The notes: generated by a model from the sequence alone, not told the origin. A DNA stretch of 64,000 nt from Sarcocystis neurona (GCA_000727475.1 KL647310.1:1446849-1510848); one strand, 5' to 3'; shown: positions 43,192 to 56,019, counted from the first letter of the stretch. Program-made: numbers and translations.

Positions 43192-46100
43192 CCCGACCAA
43201 ATCGAAACGATTTTTCACGTAATCCGCAACGTCAACCTGTTTTCCAAGCTTGATGAGCCCACGCAGCGATCTCTGTGCAGTAGCGTTTGGTACGAGGCGT
43301 ACAAAAGCAGGAGAACTATTTTTTATTATGGGGACGTGGGTGACAAATATTACATGATCCTCTCTGGACGAGTATCCGTTCAAGTCCCGATCAGTCCCGA
43401 CAGCGACATTTTTCACCAAGCCGCAGTCCTCGAAGCAGGAAATGGATTCGGCGAAATGGCTCTTATGGAAAATAAGCCCCGCGCTGCCACTGTGGTCTGT
43501 TTGGAGCCCACCGGCACACTAGGTGCGGGGGTGCTTTACGTATTCTGCTTCTATTTTAGTGGTGTGGAGACACCACCGAGAGATTACGCCGTGTTGAAGA
43601 TGCCTGTTCACTGGGAATTTTCCTTCCGCTTTACAGCCTGCCAGATGCGAGACACACTTAAGGTGTTCAACTAGAAAAGTCCTTTTTGTGCCTACAAAAG
43701 CTAAACCAGACTCGGGGAAACAGCTGTGTACGTTGCGACGTGCTTGCCATTCTGCAGTGCTGACTCGGGAACTGTATCAGACTATGGCGATGCGGAAATG
43801 TTTCTTGAACTGTACAGCGTGCCTCCTGTGTATGTTGTGACGTGCTCGCCATTCTGCAGTGCTGACTCGGGAAGCGTATCAGACTATGGCGATGCGGAAG
43901 CATAAAGAAATGTTTCTTGAACAGTACGGCATGCCACATGCCACCTGGTTGTCGAACACGTAGGCGCAGTAGATATTCCATGAAGTCAGGCGGAGGGAGC
44001 GAAGTGTTGGTTTCCATTCCCTTATACTTATTCCGTACTCAGACTCGCCGCCACAATAATCCTTTAAAAAGACAATGGTTTAATTTAAATTCTTGTCCTA
44101 CAGAGGGCACGAGCTGTGCAGTTAAAAACATCCTCTCCTGAAACAGTGACTACAATTTAAGCGCTTACCTTGTGTAGGACGAGGCTTGTGTCTTTTACTT
44201 TGAGTATAGCGTTCGCTTCCTCCAAGGTCTTCCGTACCTCAAAGGCTGCTCCGACACAGATATCAAAGCACTGGCAGCGAGACTGAAAGAACATGCTTTT
44301 CCCGGACCTCAAGTGGGTTTGTGCTGTCGGTTCCGCATCACAGGGCACCTCGATATATATGTTAGGAAGACTGTCCGAGAGGCCGTTTAATGATGAACTC
44401 CACAAGAAATCTTCTGTAATGTGCGTAGAAGCGATAAACATTAATTTCAATTGCTGTTCCATGTAGACCCTTGTTAGGTATCTCGAAATCAAGGCAGCGT
44501 GGACTCCAATATCTGCACGCCTCTCATAGGGAAAACAGGGTGTCGGTGCAGTGACCTGCCTGTTCACCGGAACCAGCACTGATAATTGTTTTCTATGTGT
44601 GGCTACATAAATTCGTTGTTTTGCGTCGCTGTGCAGATTATTGTGCGCCAAGGAGAAGAAGCGAATCAGGTCATTCTCGTCGAATCTGGCACAGTTCTGG
44701 CACTTCGGTCCATAGAGGTGGGCGGCGGAACTAAGGCAGCACGCAGGGGAAGACACTCGGAGATCGACCAGCGTACGGTGATTCAACGTGAAACGAGGAG
44801 GGCAATCGGCAGTATCTCTTCCGGAATGGAAGAAACCGGTGAATTTGCTAAAACTCCCCCAGAGTCTCTGTGTTCGCCGGCTTTGGCGAAGACTTGCAAC
44901 ACCATAGAAGAAACGCGGCTTCCTGGAGAGGATATCGCGAGAAGGTCGGCTCCTCAGTCCTCCAGTATAGGTAATGCGCGAAAGTGTGAAAGACGCGTGT
45001 GCTGCGGGTATCTACCCGCATCACGACCGCCGAGCAGTACGGCGGGGCGCATTTCCCCCATCAACATCAGTCTACACCACGTTAGCTGCTTTTTCGTGTC
45101 AGTTGTCGTATTTGATATCAGCTGACGTGCTGTCGCATAACTCTTTTCACAAGATCTCTAATTATTACAACAATTTCTCCAACGTGCCAGTCACTTCAGT
45201 GAAAGTATCACGCTTGTGCATACTTGCACAACTGCGGCGAGAGGATGCTGGGCTACAGTGACTCAAAATCAATGGCCTGCTGTATAGGCTTAGGTGGCTT
45301 GGCAGGGTTTTTGTTGCAGGTAAAAGGTGCCAAAAGTCAAAGTTGGGGAGGAGGCTAATTCTGCAGGTAGCAAACTTGAGCCGAAGGTCCATATACGGAG
45401 CACGAGAGGTACGCAGCTGGTAGCCTGCCACGCGCGTCGCACTCCGCGAATATAAGCTGTGACTACATCTTTCGTTACAACGCGGGTAGCAGATACCTTA
45501 CTTCAATAGGAACTTTAAAATGGGCGGCCTGCTCAAACTTTCACGCTTCGACGGATGGGCGTGTGGCGAATCAGTAAGTGCATGCTCCACCAGTTTTTCC
45601 TCGATAATCCTCCTGTACTGAAGATACTTGACGGCGAGAAGAATGCGGTCGTGGCAGAGAGAGGCAATGTGTACAGCGTGACGCTGGTAGCTTTCCCGGC
45701 AGCGCAGGTGAGGTTTCAGTTAAATGTGCCTACCCTGGGCCTGATACACTTAGCGCACTCCTGGACTGTGAATCATCTAACAACACCAGTACGCGCTGCT
45801 GAAGTGATAGACGAGCATTTGTGGAAGTATCGAAGGAGATAGCCGCCGTGCCCCGGTGGAAGAGTTTATTCCCTGAAAGACACTCTCGCCTGCCTACGAG
45901 GACTGGACAGCGATGCCGAGTCTACGTGCGTACTGCAGGTATTCACAATAGACAAGCGACAGCTGCTAAAGGTGGGCGTCCGTCGTGCTTATCCGGTGTA
46001 TGGGGGAGAGCCCACTACGGTGTCGAGCTTTCCAAAGATCCGCACCCGACAGACCAACCTCGCAAACGATCCGTCTACGGATTTCGTCCATAACCCGTGA

Positions 46101-46579
46101 GAAACAACGGTGGGGAACTGCATCCGCATATTTGCTAATCTACGCAGAGCTTGACGGAGGAAATGCGCAGATCAATAGACGCTGCCAGCGGCCCCATACC
46201 CGATGACCGCGAGCTGCTGCAACAATATGTAAGAGCGGTTAAGTGGGATGCATACAAGAGCAAGCTTGTGGACGAAGTCCGTCTGCGATATAGGTGAGGG
46301 AACCTTTTTGTAGACGCAGCCGACCTGACGGAAGACCGCCCTGTACACACCTGTCGTAGCGTGCCGTTGTCTCTCACCATCTTGCACGCGATCTGCAGCA
46401 CGTCTGTGACAAGGTTGGGTGCAACGACCACTTACTAGACACTGGTATGCAGAACGTTTTTCCTTGTGTAGTGGCCTCGACTTCTGCGTAAAAGCTTGTG
46501 GGAGGTCAACCGGGTTTACTCGACTGTTCGCATGGATCAAACTCGTCAGGACTTCCGGTACACGTCGTTAAATTCATGA
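43192..46579 (+). CDS. Cyclic-nucleotide-binding (CNB) domain protein, 5' end incomplete
   Basis: Ten exons fit: 43192-43522, 44104-44120, 44178-44312, 44637-44970, 45320-45386, 45510-45573, 45624-45707, 45843-45938, 46148-46293, 46474-46579 (1,380 nt). CNB-A: FHVIRNVNLFSKLDEPTQR, GDVGDKYYMILSGRVSV and the phosphate-binding cassette FGEMALMENKPRAATV with the key Glu and Arg, so real nucleotide binding is likely. CNB-B: IIVRQGEEANQVILVESGTV, a 90-residue Ser/Arg insert, then SRFDGWACGES and AERGNVYSVTLVAF; its cassette is degenerate. The C-terminus is helical (ELLQQYVRAVKWDAYKSKLV) and ends RYTSLNS. No kinase domain, so not PKG. A 60-bp exon at 42945-43004 may precede. The 17-nt exon is phase-supported only. 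Confidence 0.82.
43732..43945. repeat. 102-bp tandem repeat in a CNB-gene intron
   Basis: Copy 1 from 43732 and copy 2 from 43834, the latter with a 9-bp insertion (GCATAAAGA). Core: ATTCTGCAGTGCTGACTCGG. Confidence 0.93.
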
Positions 46580-49050
46580 AACGGCACACTCGGACTGCGG
46601 CGTGCTGTGAGGGGCAGGTACAGGAGAGACAGCTGTACGAAGGGCATCAGAGAATGGTCATTTCCCCCTGCTGTAAGACTACCCTTTAATGGGAAGCTGG
46701 TTTTGCGCGGGAAGTGTGTTTGCGCAGTCTCAATCTACGATGCTGTAGTGGTAGACGTTGATACAAATCGCTCCCAGCTATTCGAATAGGTGTGCTGACA
46801 GACAAGACCGTATGTCGTCCACCTTTTCGTTCAGCCCACTGCTTTTCCGTATGAAGACGCTGTAGCTTCTATCAACGTCTGCCTTGGACCCCGCACGCAG
46901 CGCGTTACCTGGATTGGAATGGCCTGCTCAAAAGAAGACGCTGACAAGCAGAAAGTGTTACGATCTCCCGGGCAGAAACTGTCCGTTGCACTGAAAGAGG
47001 TGAAGCCAGCTGAACCACAAGCTGTGCTCTAGCATGTGCGTAGCTTTGGGGGCCGAGAACGATCCAACGCTGTATGGTCGTGAGCTAGTGTCAAACTGTT
47101 AGGCTGTTACCCCCTGTACGCTAGACGCCGTCACAGAAGTAAGTTTGCAGAGCTTTGTTTTGCTTGGTCCCTTCATACACAGCCGTTGTCTTCCTGCGCC
47201 TCTGCAGATCAACGATCTCCTCACGTGAGCTCTGAGCGAGAAAACACAACGATCTCACGGTGCTTCTGCGTGGAGTCCGTCTGTCGCCGAGCGCACTGAA
47301 GTGAGGTTGTTTCTGTGGTACCTACTGAAACGCATCCACGCGATACTATCCTGTTAACACCTGCACGTGCTGTTCGCTCTACGTGTCAGCAAGTGCATAT
47401 TTCCGTGCATGCGCGCGGAATGCTTCCTTGACCTTTATGTCGTTGACAAGCCTCTCAGACCTCTCCGCGACACCCCCGTAGATGGTGTCATTCGTGTACA
47501 TGTGTCACACTCGGGTGGATAAACAAGTCGAAAGAAACTATTGTCCTCTTAGCGAGAGACTTCGGCCTAGAAATATCGTGCGGCCTTCTTCGCTGTGAGC
47601 ATGCACACTTGGACAACCGCGTGTCGTGAAGTATTAAACACTGTCAGAATTCACGGGCGCGTACCCGTGCGGCCTTCGCTGTGAGCATGCACACTTGGAC
47701 AACCGCGTGTCGTGAAGTACTAAACACTGTCAGAATTCACAGGCGCGTACCCCCCGCTGAACTTGCCCTTATGAACAATGAAAGGTCGTTGCGAGTTTTT
47801 GACATAGTTTACGATACTGCGGATGTCGGCTCTGGCAGCCTGTGATTGCACAAGCCCAGCGCGCTGTCCAGTGAAGAGCCGTTACAGTGTCGTTCAGGGT
47901 CGACACTAGTTGAGGTGCCTCACATGTCTTTTCACTGACTACTGGTAGGTGGTAGAGTTGTGTTCAGCGTTCTATAGCAGGCAACATCCCGACGAACTAC
48001 AGAATCGGTAATCCCCGTTAGCATGGGCGGAGCGGATGGTAGCTTGCGACATCAACACAGCAGCACAGACGAACTGGGTACAGCTGACAAAAAGAAGCGC
48101 CTCAGGGACCACCAGGCAATTCTGACTCGCCTGGCCTGCTCGCGCCATGCACTCGCGATGTCTCTGTCTTCCTTAGTTGTGGAACCTTCTAGGCCTGCCT
48201 GGCTCTGTGTGGGCGACAGTGGGACATTGCTCAGTCCCCGCTGAGAGCACATAAGAACAGCAACAGATAGGAAACGCAACAGATGAACAATATCCACGGC
48301 AACGAGCGCAGCTTTCGCCAAAAGCAAGCAAAAAGTTGTTTGTAGCGTTGCCCGGGACGCCACCCTTAAATCTGTCCAAATCTGATTTTTCGCGTTCACC
48401 GGTCCTCATGTGTTCTCTTCGAAGCACAATCTGTGCAGTCCTCTGGATGTGTATGTACTTTGGTCCTCAAGACACGTACAGAATAACTTGAACCTGTCCG
48501 CGGGATCTAACAGATGATCTCATTCTACACTTGTCAGTACCGAAGTTCGGGGCTACCAGAGTGCGACACGTCCCTCAACTACCTCATCACTGACACTCTG
48601 TCCTGAAGTTGTTTTGATTCGGCCATAACTAACAGGCGCCGAAAAAAGAGATGAACTGGCGCTATTCCTCCCCTGGGCAGGGAGAGCCGCTCACGCCACA
48701 CCAAGCAGCATGCGCTGCACCCACACAGACGGGCACGAGGGGCAAGTCTCAATCGGAAGCGGCAAATTTTGACGAGTTGGGGAAGGTATGAGCACACCAG
48801 TTGTGGTGTGCGAATTTTCCTAACATTGCGTGTGTTGCTGAACATTTCTCCGCTGCGAAGGTCCTGCTTTGTCAAGAACCGTAAATGAAGCACGCAATGC
48901 AGAGTTGCGCGGTGCGTTCCTCGCTACTGCCTTGAACACAGAATACACTAAGCATCGCCAGTTCGGTACTGCTACCACTTTTTTAACATGAGCGCGCCGT
49001 TCTTTCCGCTTTGCAGGTGAACTTTCAATAACCCTAATTTGTGTTGAATT
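46580..49050. other. Intergenic region without clear gene
   Basis: Holds an 89-bp tandem duplication (47578-47752). A 73-codon frame at 48023-48244 (+), beginning MGGADGSLRHQHSS, is coding-like but unsupported by splice sites or homology. Confidence 0.5.
47578..47752. repeat. 89-bp tandem duplication
   Basis: GTGCGGCCTTC...GGCGCGTACCC at 47578 and again at 47667. The copies differ by a 3-bp deletion and a few substitutions. Confidence 0.95.
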
Positions 49051-52000
49051 ATGGCAAGACTGGCATACTCCTTGTTCTCCATGCCACTGGTACAGTCTAA
49101 CCATGTAGCTTTAAGAGGCTGGTGCACAGCCTTCACCACAGAAAAGCGCGCTTCTGTCAGAATAGTCTCCAGGCACACTACTACTGCGCTTCACAACCTT
49201 CTACCTGGCCGGAAAGATACAGGCTTGACGTCGGATATTCGAATTGTTGAGGTGGCGCCTCGCGACGGATTGCAAAATGAATCGCAGATTCTAACATTAG
49301 AGGAAAAAATTGCTTTTATCGAGCTGCTTGAAAGTGGGTCAGCAACGCATATTTCTAATTTAACACTAGCGCTACACAGGCGCAGGGAAACGTGATGACA
49401 CCAAACGAAATATTCAGAGCTCCAGGGCTTAGCACTTGGCGCCGATTCTGGTAATGACGAACACGTGTTTTACCAGAACGTAGGAAACGAAAGGGGGATC
49501 GCTCGCTGGATCAATACTCAGAGCGCTACAGCATAGCACTTTTGTTTCTAGTAATGATGATTGCCTCATTTACCTGGAGCTGGACCTCCTGCAGCCCAAC
49601 AAATGATTCGCGGCGTTTCCTGCAACCTGAAAGTTTTGCAACACTCTGCCGTGTGAGCTTGTGTCGTAGAGGCCGGCCTCTCTAATATCGAAATAGCATC
49701 GTTCGTCAATCCGGCAGCAGTTCCTCAGATGGCCCAAGCGACAGAGCTCACAAGGCACTTCTGTATAGATGACCCTCGCCGCCAAAAACCCCTCTCCAAA
49801 ACAGTCTACCAGGTGAGATCTGCATCGCTACACCGGCGTGGCTACGCACGCGAAGAGCGTGTCTTCCTTGAGCGACAGTACATGGCGTAAGTGTCTGCTA
49901 CTGTGTTGACATGTTCAATTAGGTGCTTGTCCCGAATCTTCGGGGTTTCGAAGCAGCCGCGCACGCGGGCGCCAAAGAGATTTCCATCTTTACGGCAACG
50001 ACGGATAGCTTCACGAAGAACAACATTCGCTGCACTGTGGTCAGTATCCCGCAAGAGCTGCAGTGAGGCAACGCTACAGGGGAGACGATTCAGACGCAGT
50101 TCACGTGCAATTGTGCGCGTTCGGTTGAAGAAAGTTGCCTCTTTACACCCGCGCCATCTGTCTTGCGATGTTTTGTAGGCAGAAAGCCTTCGAAATTTTA
50201 AAGAGATAGTTGAGAGGGCTGCGAGCCGAAAGATTAGGGCACGGGGGTGAGTCGTCTATCCAATCAAGTGCCTCCAAGCGCCACATACAAATGTGCGACG
50301 CTATTGTACGCTCCCGCGTTTCCCCTCTGTTCAACTGAAAAAAGAGCTATCCCACGCAGCCCGCATACAATTGTACGTCAGTGTTGTTCACTCCCGCGTG
50401 TCCCCTCTGTTCAAGTGGAAAAAGAGCTATCTCTCGCAGCCCGCATTGCTCTGTTCAGTTCTGCGATCCCCCCTCGGTCCTACACGAGGCTCCCACGAAG
50501 CCTTTTAATAGGGCATCCTCTTTTCAGTCACGTTTTACATTCTCGAGCACACAGGTTTCCAAGCGGTATATTTTGAGCAGATGTGTGATTTCAGGTATCT
50601 CTCATGCGTATTTGACTGCCCGTACGAAGGTCGCATTTCGCCCGCGAGGGTAACGGAACTGGCAAAAGAACTGCTCAATATCGGTTGCTACGAGGTCAGC
50701 TGCGGTAAGCCAGGGGCCCCAGGGATTGTGCATAGTGAACGCCGGAATCCGGGAATCATACAAACATGTCCTAGATCCACTGCGTAACATTGTGCAGTTG
50801 AAACATATCAGGTAGGCATGCATCACTGTGTGTATCCTCGATACGCGTCTGAGACAGATCACACTCAACCTTTCCTAGAGGTAGACGAGTGTCTGAAATA
50901 GTTTTCCAGTTGAATTTAGTGACATACCTTTTCGAAGTGAAGAACACGTAAGCGGTGATACTGTTGGGGAAAGGCGGAGAACCCACGCAGCCCTATTGAG
51001 TTCTGCAGTGCGCAGGTTTGTACGCGGTTGTGTTGGGCTCAGCATTGCGCTACATACGTTGTAATGCCGGTGTTGCGAGGAGGTCGCAGGGGATACGCTG
51101 GGCAGCGGCGCCCCAGGGCAGATGTTGGACCTGTTGGAAGAACTGCACAAGCAGCAATTCCCGATGGAGTACGCGTCTGACGTGCCCATTTCCCTGCGTT
51201 CCATGGCAGAAACTCGGTAGACGTGTCCGCCGTCCCTGCGCACGCCCCAGCACGCATGTTAACCCCTCTACGTGGGAAGAAGTCGATGAATAATGTGTTG
51301 AAACAAAGCATAGTTCGCGTGCCTTGGGAGTCAGTACCGACTGTGACTGCTACCGGCCTCTGAGCAGAATATCAACAGAGGGTCGCTATTGCTCACTGCC
51401 ACTGCTACCGGCCTACGGGCAAAATATCAACAGAGGGTCGCTCGTGCTCACGTAGCGTACGTGACTTCTGCTCCCTGTAACGGCAGGCGCCTGGCGCTGC
51501 ACATGCACGATACCTACGGACAGGGGTTGGCGAATATACTACTCGCAGTCATGCATGGCGGAGTGCGAACAGTTGACTCCGCGGCTGGTGGTCTTGGGGG
51601 CTGCCCTTCTGCCATGCTGTCACCCCGCCCGGGCTGCACAGGAGCGGTGGCTGCAGCGGCGGCTGCTGCTGCTGCAGCGGATAAACTGGATGCTGATGCC
51701 CGCCAGGCTGGATGCCGCGATACGCAGATTGCCTACTCGGCAGCAGCATCCACTAAAGCAGCAATTGCAGCTGCAGCGCAAGCACCATCAGTGCCTGTGG
51801 AATGGGAGATCGATTGGATACGCCGAAAAAAACCACAAGTTGAAAATTTTGTAGGGAACGTCGCGACGGAAGAAGTTGTGTACATGTTTGAGCACTCTGG
51901 GCTTCGAACTGGTGAGATACGTGTGCCGAGACAGAGAGCAGTCTTTTTCCAGCAGCGACCGATGTGCTCGAGTGCTTTTGCGCGATGTGCGTTTTCAGGC

Positions 52001-52213
52001 GTGTTGTTGAACGAACTAATAAAGGCAAGCTCGTTTGTCTGCGGGAGACTGCAGCGCAACCCCAGTTCGAAAGTAGCTGCAGCACTGTGGGCAAAAGAGC
52101 AACGAAACGAGCGAGCGGTAATATCTAGAAAGACCGATGACATAGTAGCACACGAGGGGCACGCAAAAATCCGCGACGTGCGGCCGACCAAATCAAAGCC
52201 ACGCAAACCGTAG
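49051..52213 (+). CDS. HMGCL: Hydroxymethylglutaryl-CoA lyase, probably mitochondrial, with a large insertion in the catalytic loop
   Basis: Cleaves HMG-CoA to acetyl-CoA and acetoacetate, the last step of leucine breakdown. Eight exons agree in phase (1,443 nt, 480 residues): 49051-49333, 49670-49812, 49923-50039, 50179-50246, 50595-50694, 51083-51174, 51487-51911, 51999-52213. The N-terminal 55 residues are Arg/Ser/Thr-rich without acids, like a mitochondrial presequence. Signatures: [10 protein letters not shown] (Arg71, Asp72), [57 protein letters not shown] (metal-binding His273 and His275), GGLGGCPSA (catalytic Cys307), [11 protein letters not shown]. About 75 extra residues, including a nine-Ala run, separate Cys307 from GNVATEE, normally 9 residues apart. 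The C-terminus carries a basic tail (KSKPRKP). Human HMGCL is 325 residues, so this is long. Confidence 0.95.
50311..50446. repeat. Intronic direct repeat (56-bp units, spacing 80 bp)
   Basis: 50311-50366 and 50391-50446 share CTCCCGCGT(T/G)TCCCCTCTGT and AAAAGAGCTAT. Located in HMG-CoA lyase intron 4. Confidence 0.9.
51346..51442. repeat. Intronic direct repeat (42-bp units, spacing 55 bp)
   Basis: ACTGCTACCGGCCT...AACAGAGGGTCGCT at 51346-51387 and 51401-51442, in HMG-CoA lyase intron 6. Confidence 0.92.
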
Positions 52214-54325
52214 TGAACTGCAGTATTACGAGCACCACATAGTCTAGGTTAGAGATAGTTTGAACTTCCAGACATGGGCTGAAAAGGCTCTTTTTGGACG
52301 CTAGGCGAGGAAGGCAAGCACCGACCTCATTTGGGATGGCCAGTTGTTTGTTTCCGGCAGAGCGCGGGTTAACGTGGCGTTCAAAGTTCACCAGGCAACG
52401 GTTTTGGTGAGCCTGGAACCAGCTGGACAATATGCAAAGCAGTGGAGTCAGTCTAACAGTTGTATTAATAGGAGGCGTGAGGACGGCTGTGTGAGATTGC
52501 GCTAGGGTGTGAATGTTTTTTCAAAAGATGTGCGATGTACGCTTCCAACAGTTTCCCAGTCTGTACGGCGTTGCTGCCTTGCAAGTAAGCTGCTCCCTAC
52601 AGACAGAAACAGGCGCTCCCAGGATGGGCCGCGACCTCTTTTTTTCAGCAGGTTTCCAACACGGCATGCGTCTTCTGGGGTTTGGGATATCATATTTTTA
52701 GATGACAGGAATGTGGTTCGCACGACACGGAGGCTACTGGGAGTGTTACCAGCGTCACCAGTTCGAGCGAAAACACATACTGCCGTCTACCTGAATTTGG
52801 TGAGATGCCGCTGCCTGTCCACCGTGGCACGACAGTACGCCTGTGAGGTCGATCAATGTACCTCCCTCATGATTCTGCAGTGAAGTTTTTACTCGCGAAA
52901 CGTCAAAACGACGTGAAATTCTAGTCGCTTCGGTCGACATAAAATTCTAGTCGCTTCGGTCTCCCATGGTGGAGGGTGGCGCGTGGGCATTCGAGAGAAG
53001 ACCGTGTCTCGTGAAGAGAGATCGCGCCTTGTTGTGCATCGTGGACGTACACCCCACCGGCATACGCTATATATACACATATGTATGTACGTATGTATGT
53101 GTATATATATATATATATATCTGCACTGTGCGCATATTGCGGCGCAGTAACAAATGAAGTTGAATTAACTCTAGCATTATGCCCCGGTGGGTGGCCAGAC
53201 TAGGTGTAGAGGAGGTGATCGTTGTCAGCGACTTCCCAGATGGCTGACATGCAGTGGCACGCACTCTTACCCCTTATCAAGACTAAATTTACTGATACAC
53301 AGTCGACACTGCCCTATGACCTGCCCACCAGATTTGGAAAAATTCGAGTGGTGACGCGCTCCACAGAGAATCTAAGTGAGAGCCTGTAGAAGCGACCCTC
53401 GTAATGGTCGCTATAGAGTGTGCCGACTACCAGGGATGGGACGTCCAGCATAGGCGTCGTAACAGGAAGGGGGACAGGGGGACTACGGGGGCCAACTCCG
53501 TCACCATCTCAGACTGCCATACTTTAGCAAGAACACCACATTCAACCACGCCGAGGAACGAACGGTCGCTTCTCACGTTCCGGGACTTGTTACACACACA
53601 AAAGCTGCACTGGAAGGAAGGGGGACGTTGTTTGACAGCTTTCTTGCAGGCGGACTTAAGACGGATGGCCAGCTGTTCTAAGCTTGCAGAGGTGTCTGCG
53701 GTACATGCATTGCAGCGTTCAGAGTAGTGTTTGTGGTACACGCATCCCCAGCCTTTAGACAGCTTCAGCACTGCTCACAACTTGATGCAGAGTTCGCTCC
53801 CTCTTCACCCTTGCATCTGCTGGCGACACAGCTCGCGCACCATCTGCCGCGTTGCGGCGGGGCTTGCATTTCTTGGTAGGGTGGAGACCAAGTCTCCTAC
53901 CGTGCGCGGGGCCGCTGTACAGGACAGAACGGGAATGCACAACTGAGAAGAGCTACTTGGAGCTACAGTCTGCGTCCGTAGTTAATTAAAAGAAGGTCCA
54001 GCGAGAGAAATCCAGGAGTAGCTTCCCCCTGCTGCTGTAAAAGGTGTCGTGGTGTCGCAGTATCAGCAGAGGGGCCGAATCCCAGTGCTCTCACCGATGA
54101 TCCGGGAGGAGGGGCGGCGCTGCGTTACGGGTAAGGGAGAACCCTGGTTGCAACCCATATCACACGGAAAACCGCTATTCTGGAGATCCTTCTGTACTGA
54201 ACATTACGCCTCCTCTCTGTGTTGTGTTCTGGGGAGAGGCATTATGACAGCAAGCGCCCTCTAAGCAAATGAGCGAGATGACCGCCACTGGACACTGTAC
54301 TGTGCGCTACGTGACGCCTCGTTCC
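52214..54325. other. Region without an assigned gene
   Basis: Contains a 20-bp exact repeat (AAATTCTAGTCGCTTCGGTC at 52916-52935 and 52942-52961) and an AT run (53101-53120). A minus-strand frame at 53771-53427 (containing SLEQLAIRLKSACKKAV) is coding-like and may be a 3' exon of the gene to its right, but I could not connect it. Confidence 0.45.
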
Positions 54326-55382
54326 CTACAGAGCCAGAACCATTCCTTTTCTTACTGCTCTGTGCGAGTTTCTTGCCAGTCCTCTATACGATAAGCGCCT
54401 ATCCAAGCCTCTTCCACGGCTGTATCTCCCTGCTTGACCACAAGTTCCGACCACGTGTCTCCGCGTCGCTATTTCTCTTGTTGTTCCGCCGTTTCCGGTT
54501 GCATTTTCATGTGTAGATGGTTCTACAAATAATGTTCCACCATTTCCCGGTGCTACAGGCGGAGAGAAGGATCGCGCATCAGCAGTTTGCTTTTGGACTC
54601 TGTATAGAAGGGGAGCTGCGTTAATTACACAATTGTGCCGCGTGTGTAACCTGTTATTTGTGAGTCTAAGCAAAGAAAGTAACCCGTTTGAGGGACACTT
54701 CTGCCAGCAGGTGGGCTCCCTTTTCGGTCGGTCGCTGCCACCGAGCCATTTGTAGCGGTCCTTACGTTTTTGAAACTCTTCTCCAGCTGCGCTAGGCATC
54801 GGCTCGAATGAAAGAGTACCAGGCGGCATGCAGCACTCCCGCTGAAAGCGGTTTGTCTGCCAGGACATAAGGGCAGCGCTCCCTGATATCTCTCCCGCAG
54901 ACTGTGCAGCTTCGACTGGCTTCCTTTCGGCCCGATCTACTGGTCCGCGGGGAAGGAGCTCCGGACGCGTCACAGCTGCTTTCTTAATCTCCACACCCTG
55001 CCGCACGAAAAGGACAAGAGGCACACACGTGCAACTCTTCAAACGTACTAGCGTGCAGGTGTGGGTGGTAATTTACGGCTGGGAGCATCACAAGCCATGC
55101 CAGTTGACGCACCTCCAACGCAAGCTTTGGCCGGGCACTGTGCGCACACTGCACGACCGTGTCACACGAAGCACGCACACCAATATGTTTATGCGACGGC
55201 GCGTGGCCTCTGGGTCCGGTGTCGACAGTCAAAAAGTGGACGAATGCAGTTCTCGTCGCCGAGAATAGTACAGCGAGTGCTGCGTCACACGTTTGCTTCT
55301 CCTTGTAAGTCAGAGTTGCAGATGCACTAAATCTGTCGATTTCTACGCGTGAAGCGTATGTCACACCCTGCAGTGGGTCCAT
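54326..55382 (-). CDS. Probable exons of the 3' part of the large CNB gene or of a separate unknown gene
   Basis: Two overlapping open minus-strand frames look coding: 55382-54984 (DPLQGVTYASRVEIDRFSAS) and 55042-54326 (FEPMPSAAGEEFQKRKDRYK, ending at a stop at 54326). They are on the same strand as, and downstream of, the CNB gene exon ending at 56020. No domain recognised and the exon joints are not resolved. Confidence 0.4.
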
Positions 55383-56019
55383 ATTTCACGGACGACACGT
55401 CTCGTCGTCGTTTCTTTGGGCAGTATCATCCACGCCGGTGCGTCCTGCAAGACAGACTTTTCCTTGCTTGAGCGGACCGCTATGTGGATAAAAGTTTAGT
55501 AGTTTTTCTTTGCAGTTGCCTACGAACGAAAAGTCTGCGGGGTGGTTGCTACAGTTGCTGTCGGCAACATTTGATACCTCTCGCTGCAAGCAGCGATGCT
55601 CCACCGGTGATCTGCGCCAGTCCCCGTGTACTCACCTCTCTAGGAGAGTTGCAACAGAGGTTGGCGACGGCTGCATGATGCATTGTCTGCGCGATTTGCC
55701 TCGGTTGATCTGTTTCCTTGGTGAGTCGAAACTCTTGCGCCAAAGCAGCGCGGTGCACGTAAGAGCACTTCCTGCACATCTTGTCCTTGACGTGCTGCTG
55801 CTGAGCCTGTTGTCCGCGGCGTTTCACCGCTACCGAGTGTGGGGAGCATCCGTCCATATGCCATCGCTGAGACACGAGCATTCAGTTGAGATAGACGACC
55901 CCTACAGGAATCCAGGCATAAGAGCTGGGGGCTACCGTGTTTGATTCAGCGCAGAAGGCAGTCGCACTAGTCTGCCTCCGGGAAATCTGCTCAGTAACGT
56001 CCGCACATCGAGCACTTAC

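Noticed and set aside
44157..44786. 209-codon minus-strand open frame opposite the CNB gene
   Set aside because: It is antisense to two plus-strand exons (44178-44312, 44637-44970) whose translation matches CNB motifs and joins in phase; the minus frame matches nothing.
43192..46579. cGMP-dependent protein kinase (PKG)
   Set aside because: Only CNB motifs are present; no Gly-rich loop, HRD or DFG motif follows, and the frame closes at 46579.
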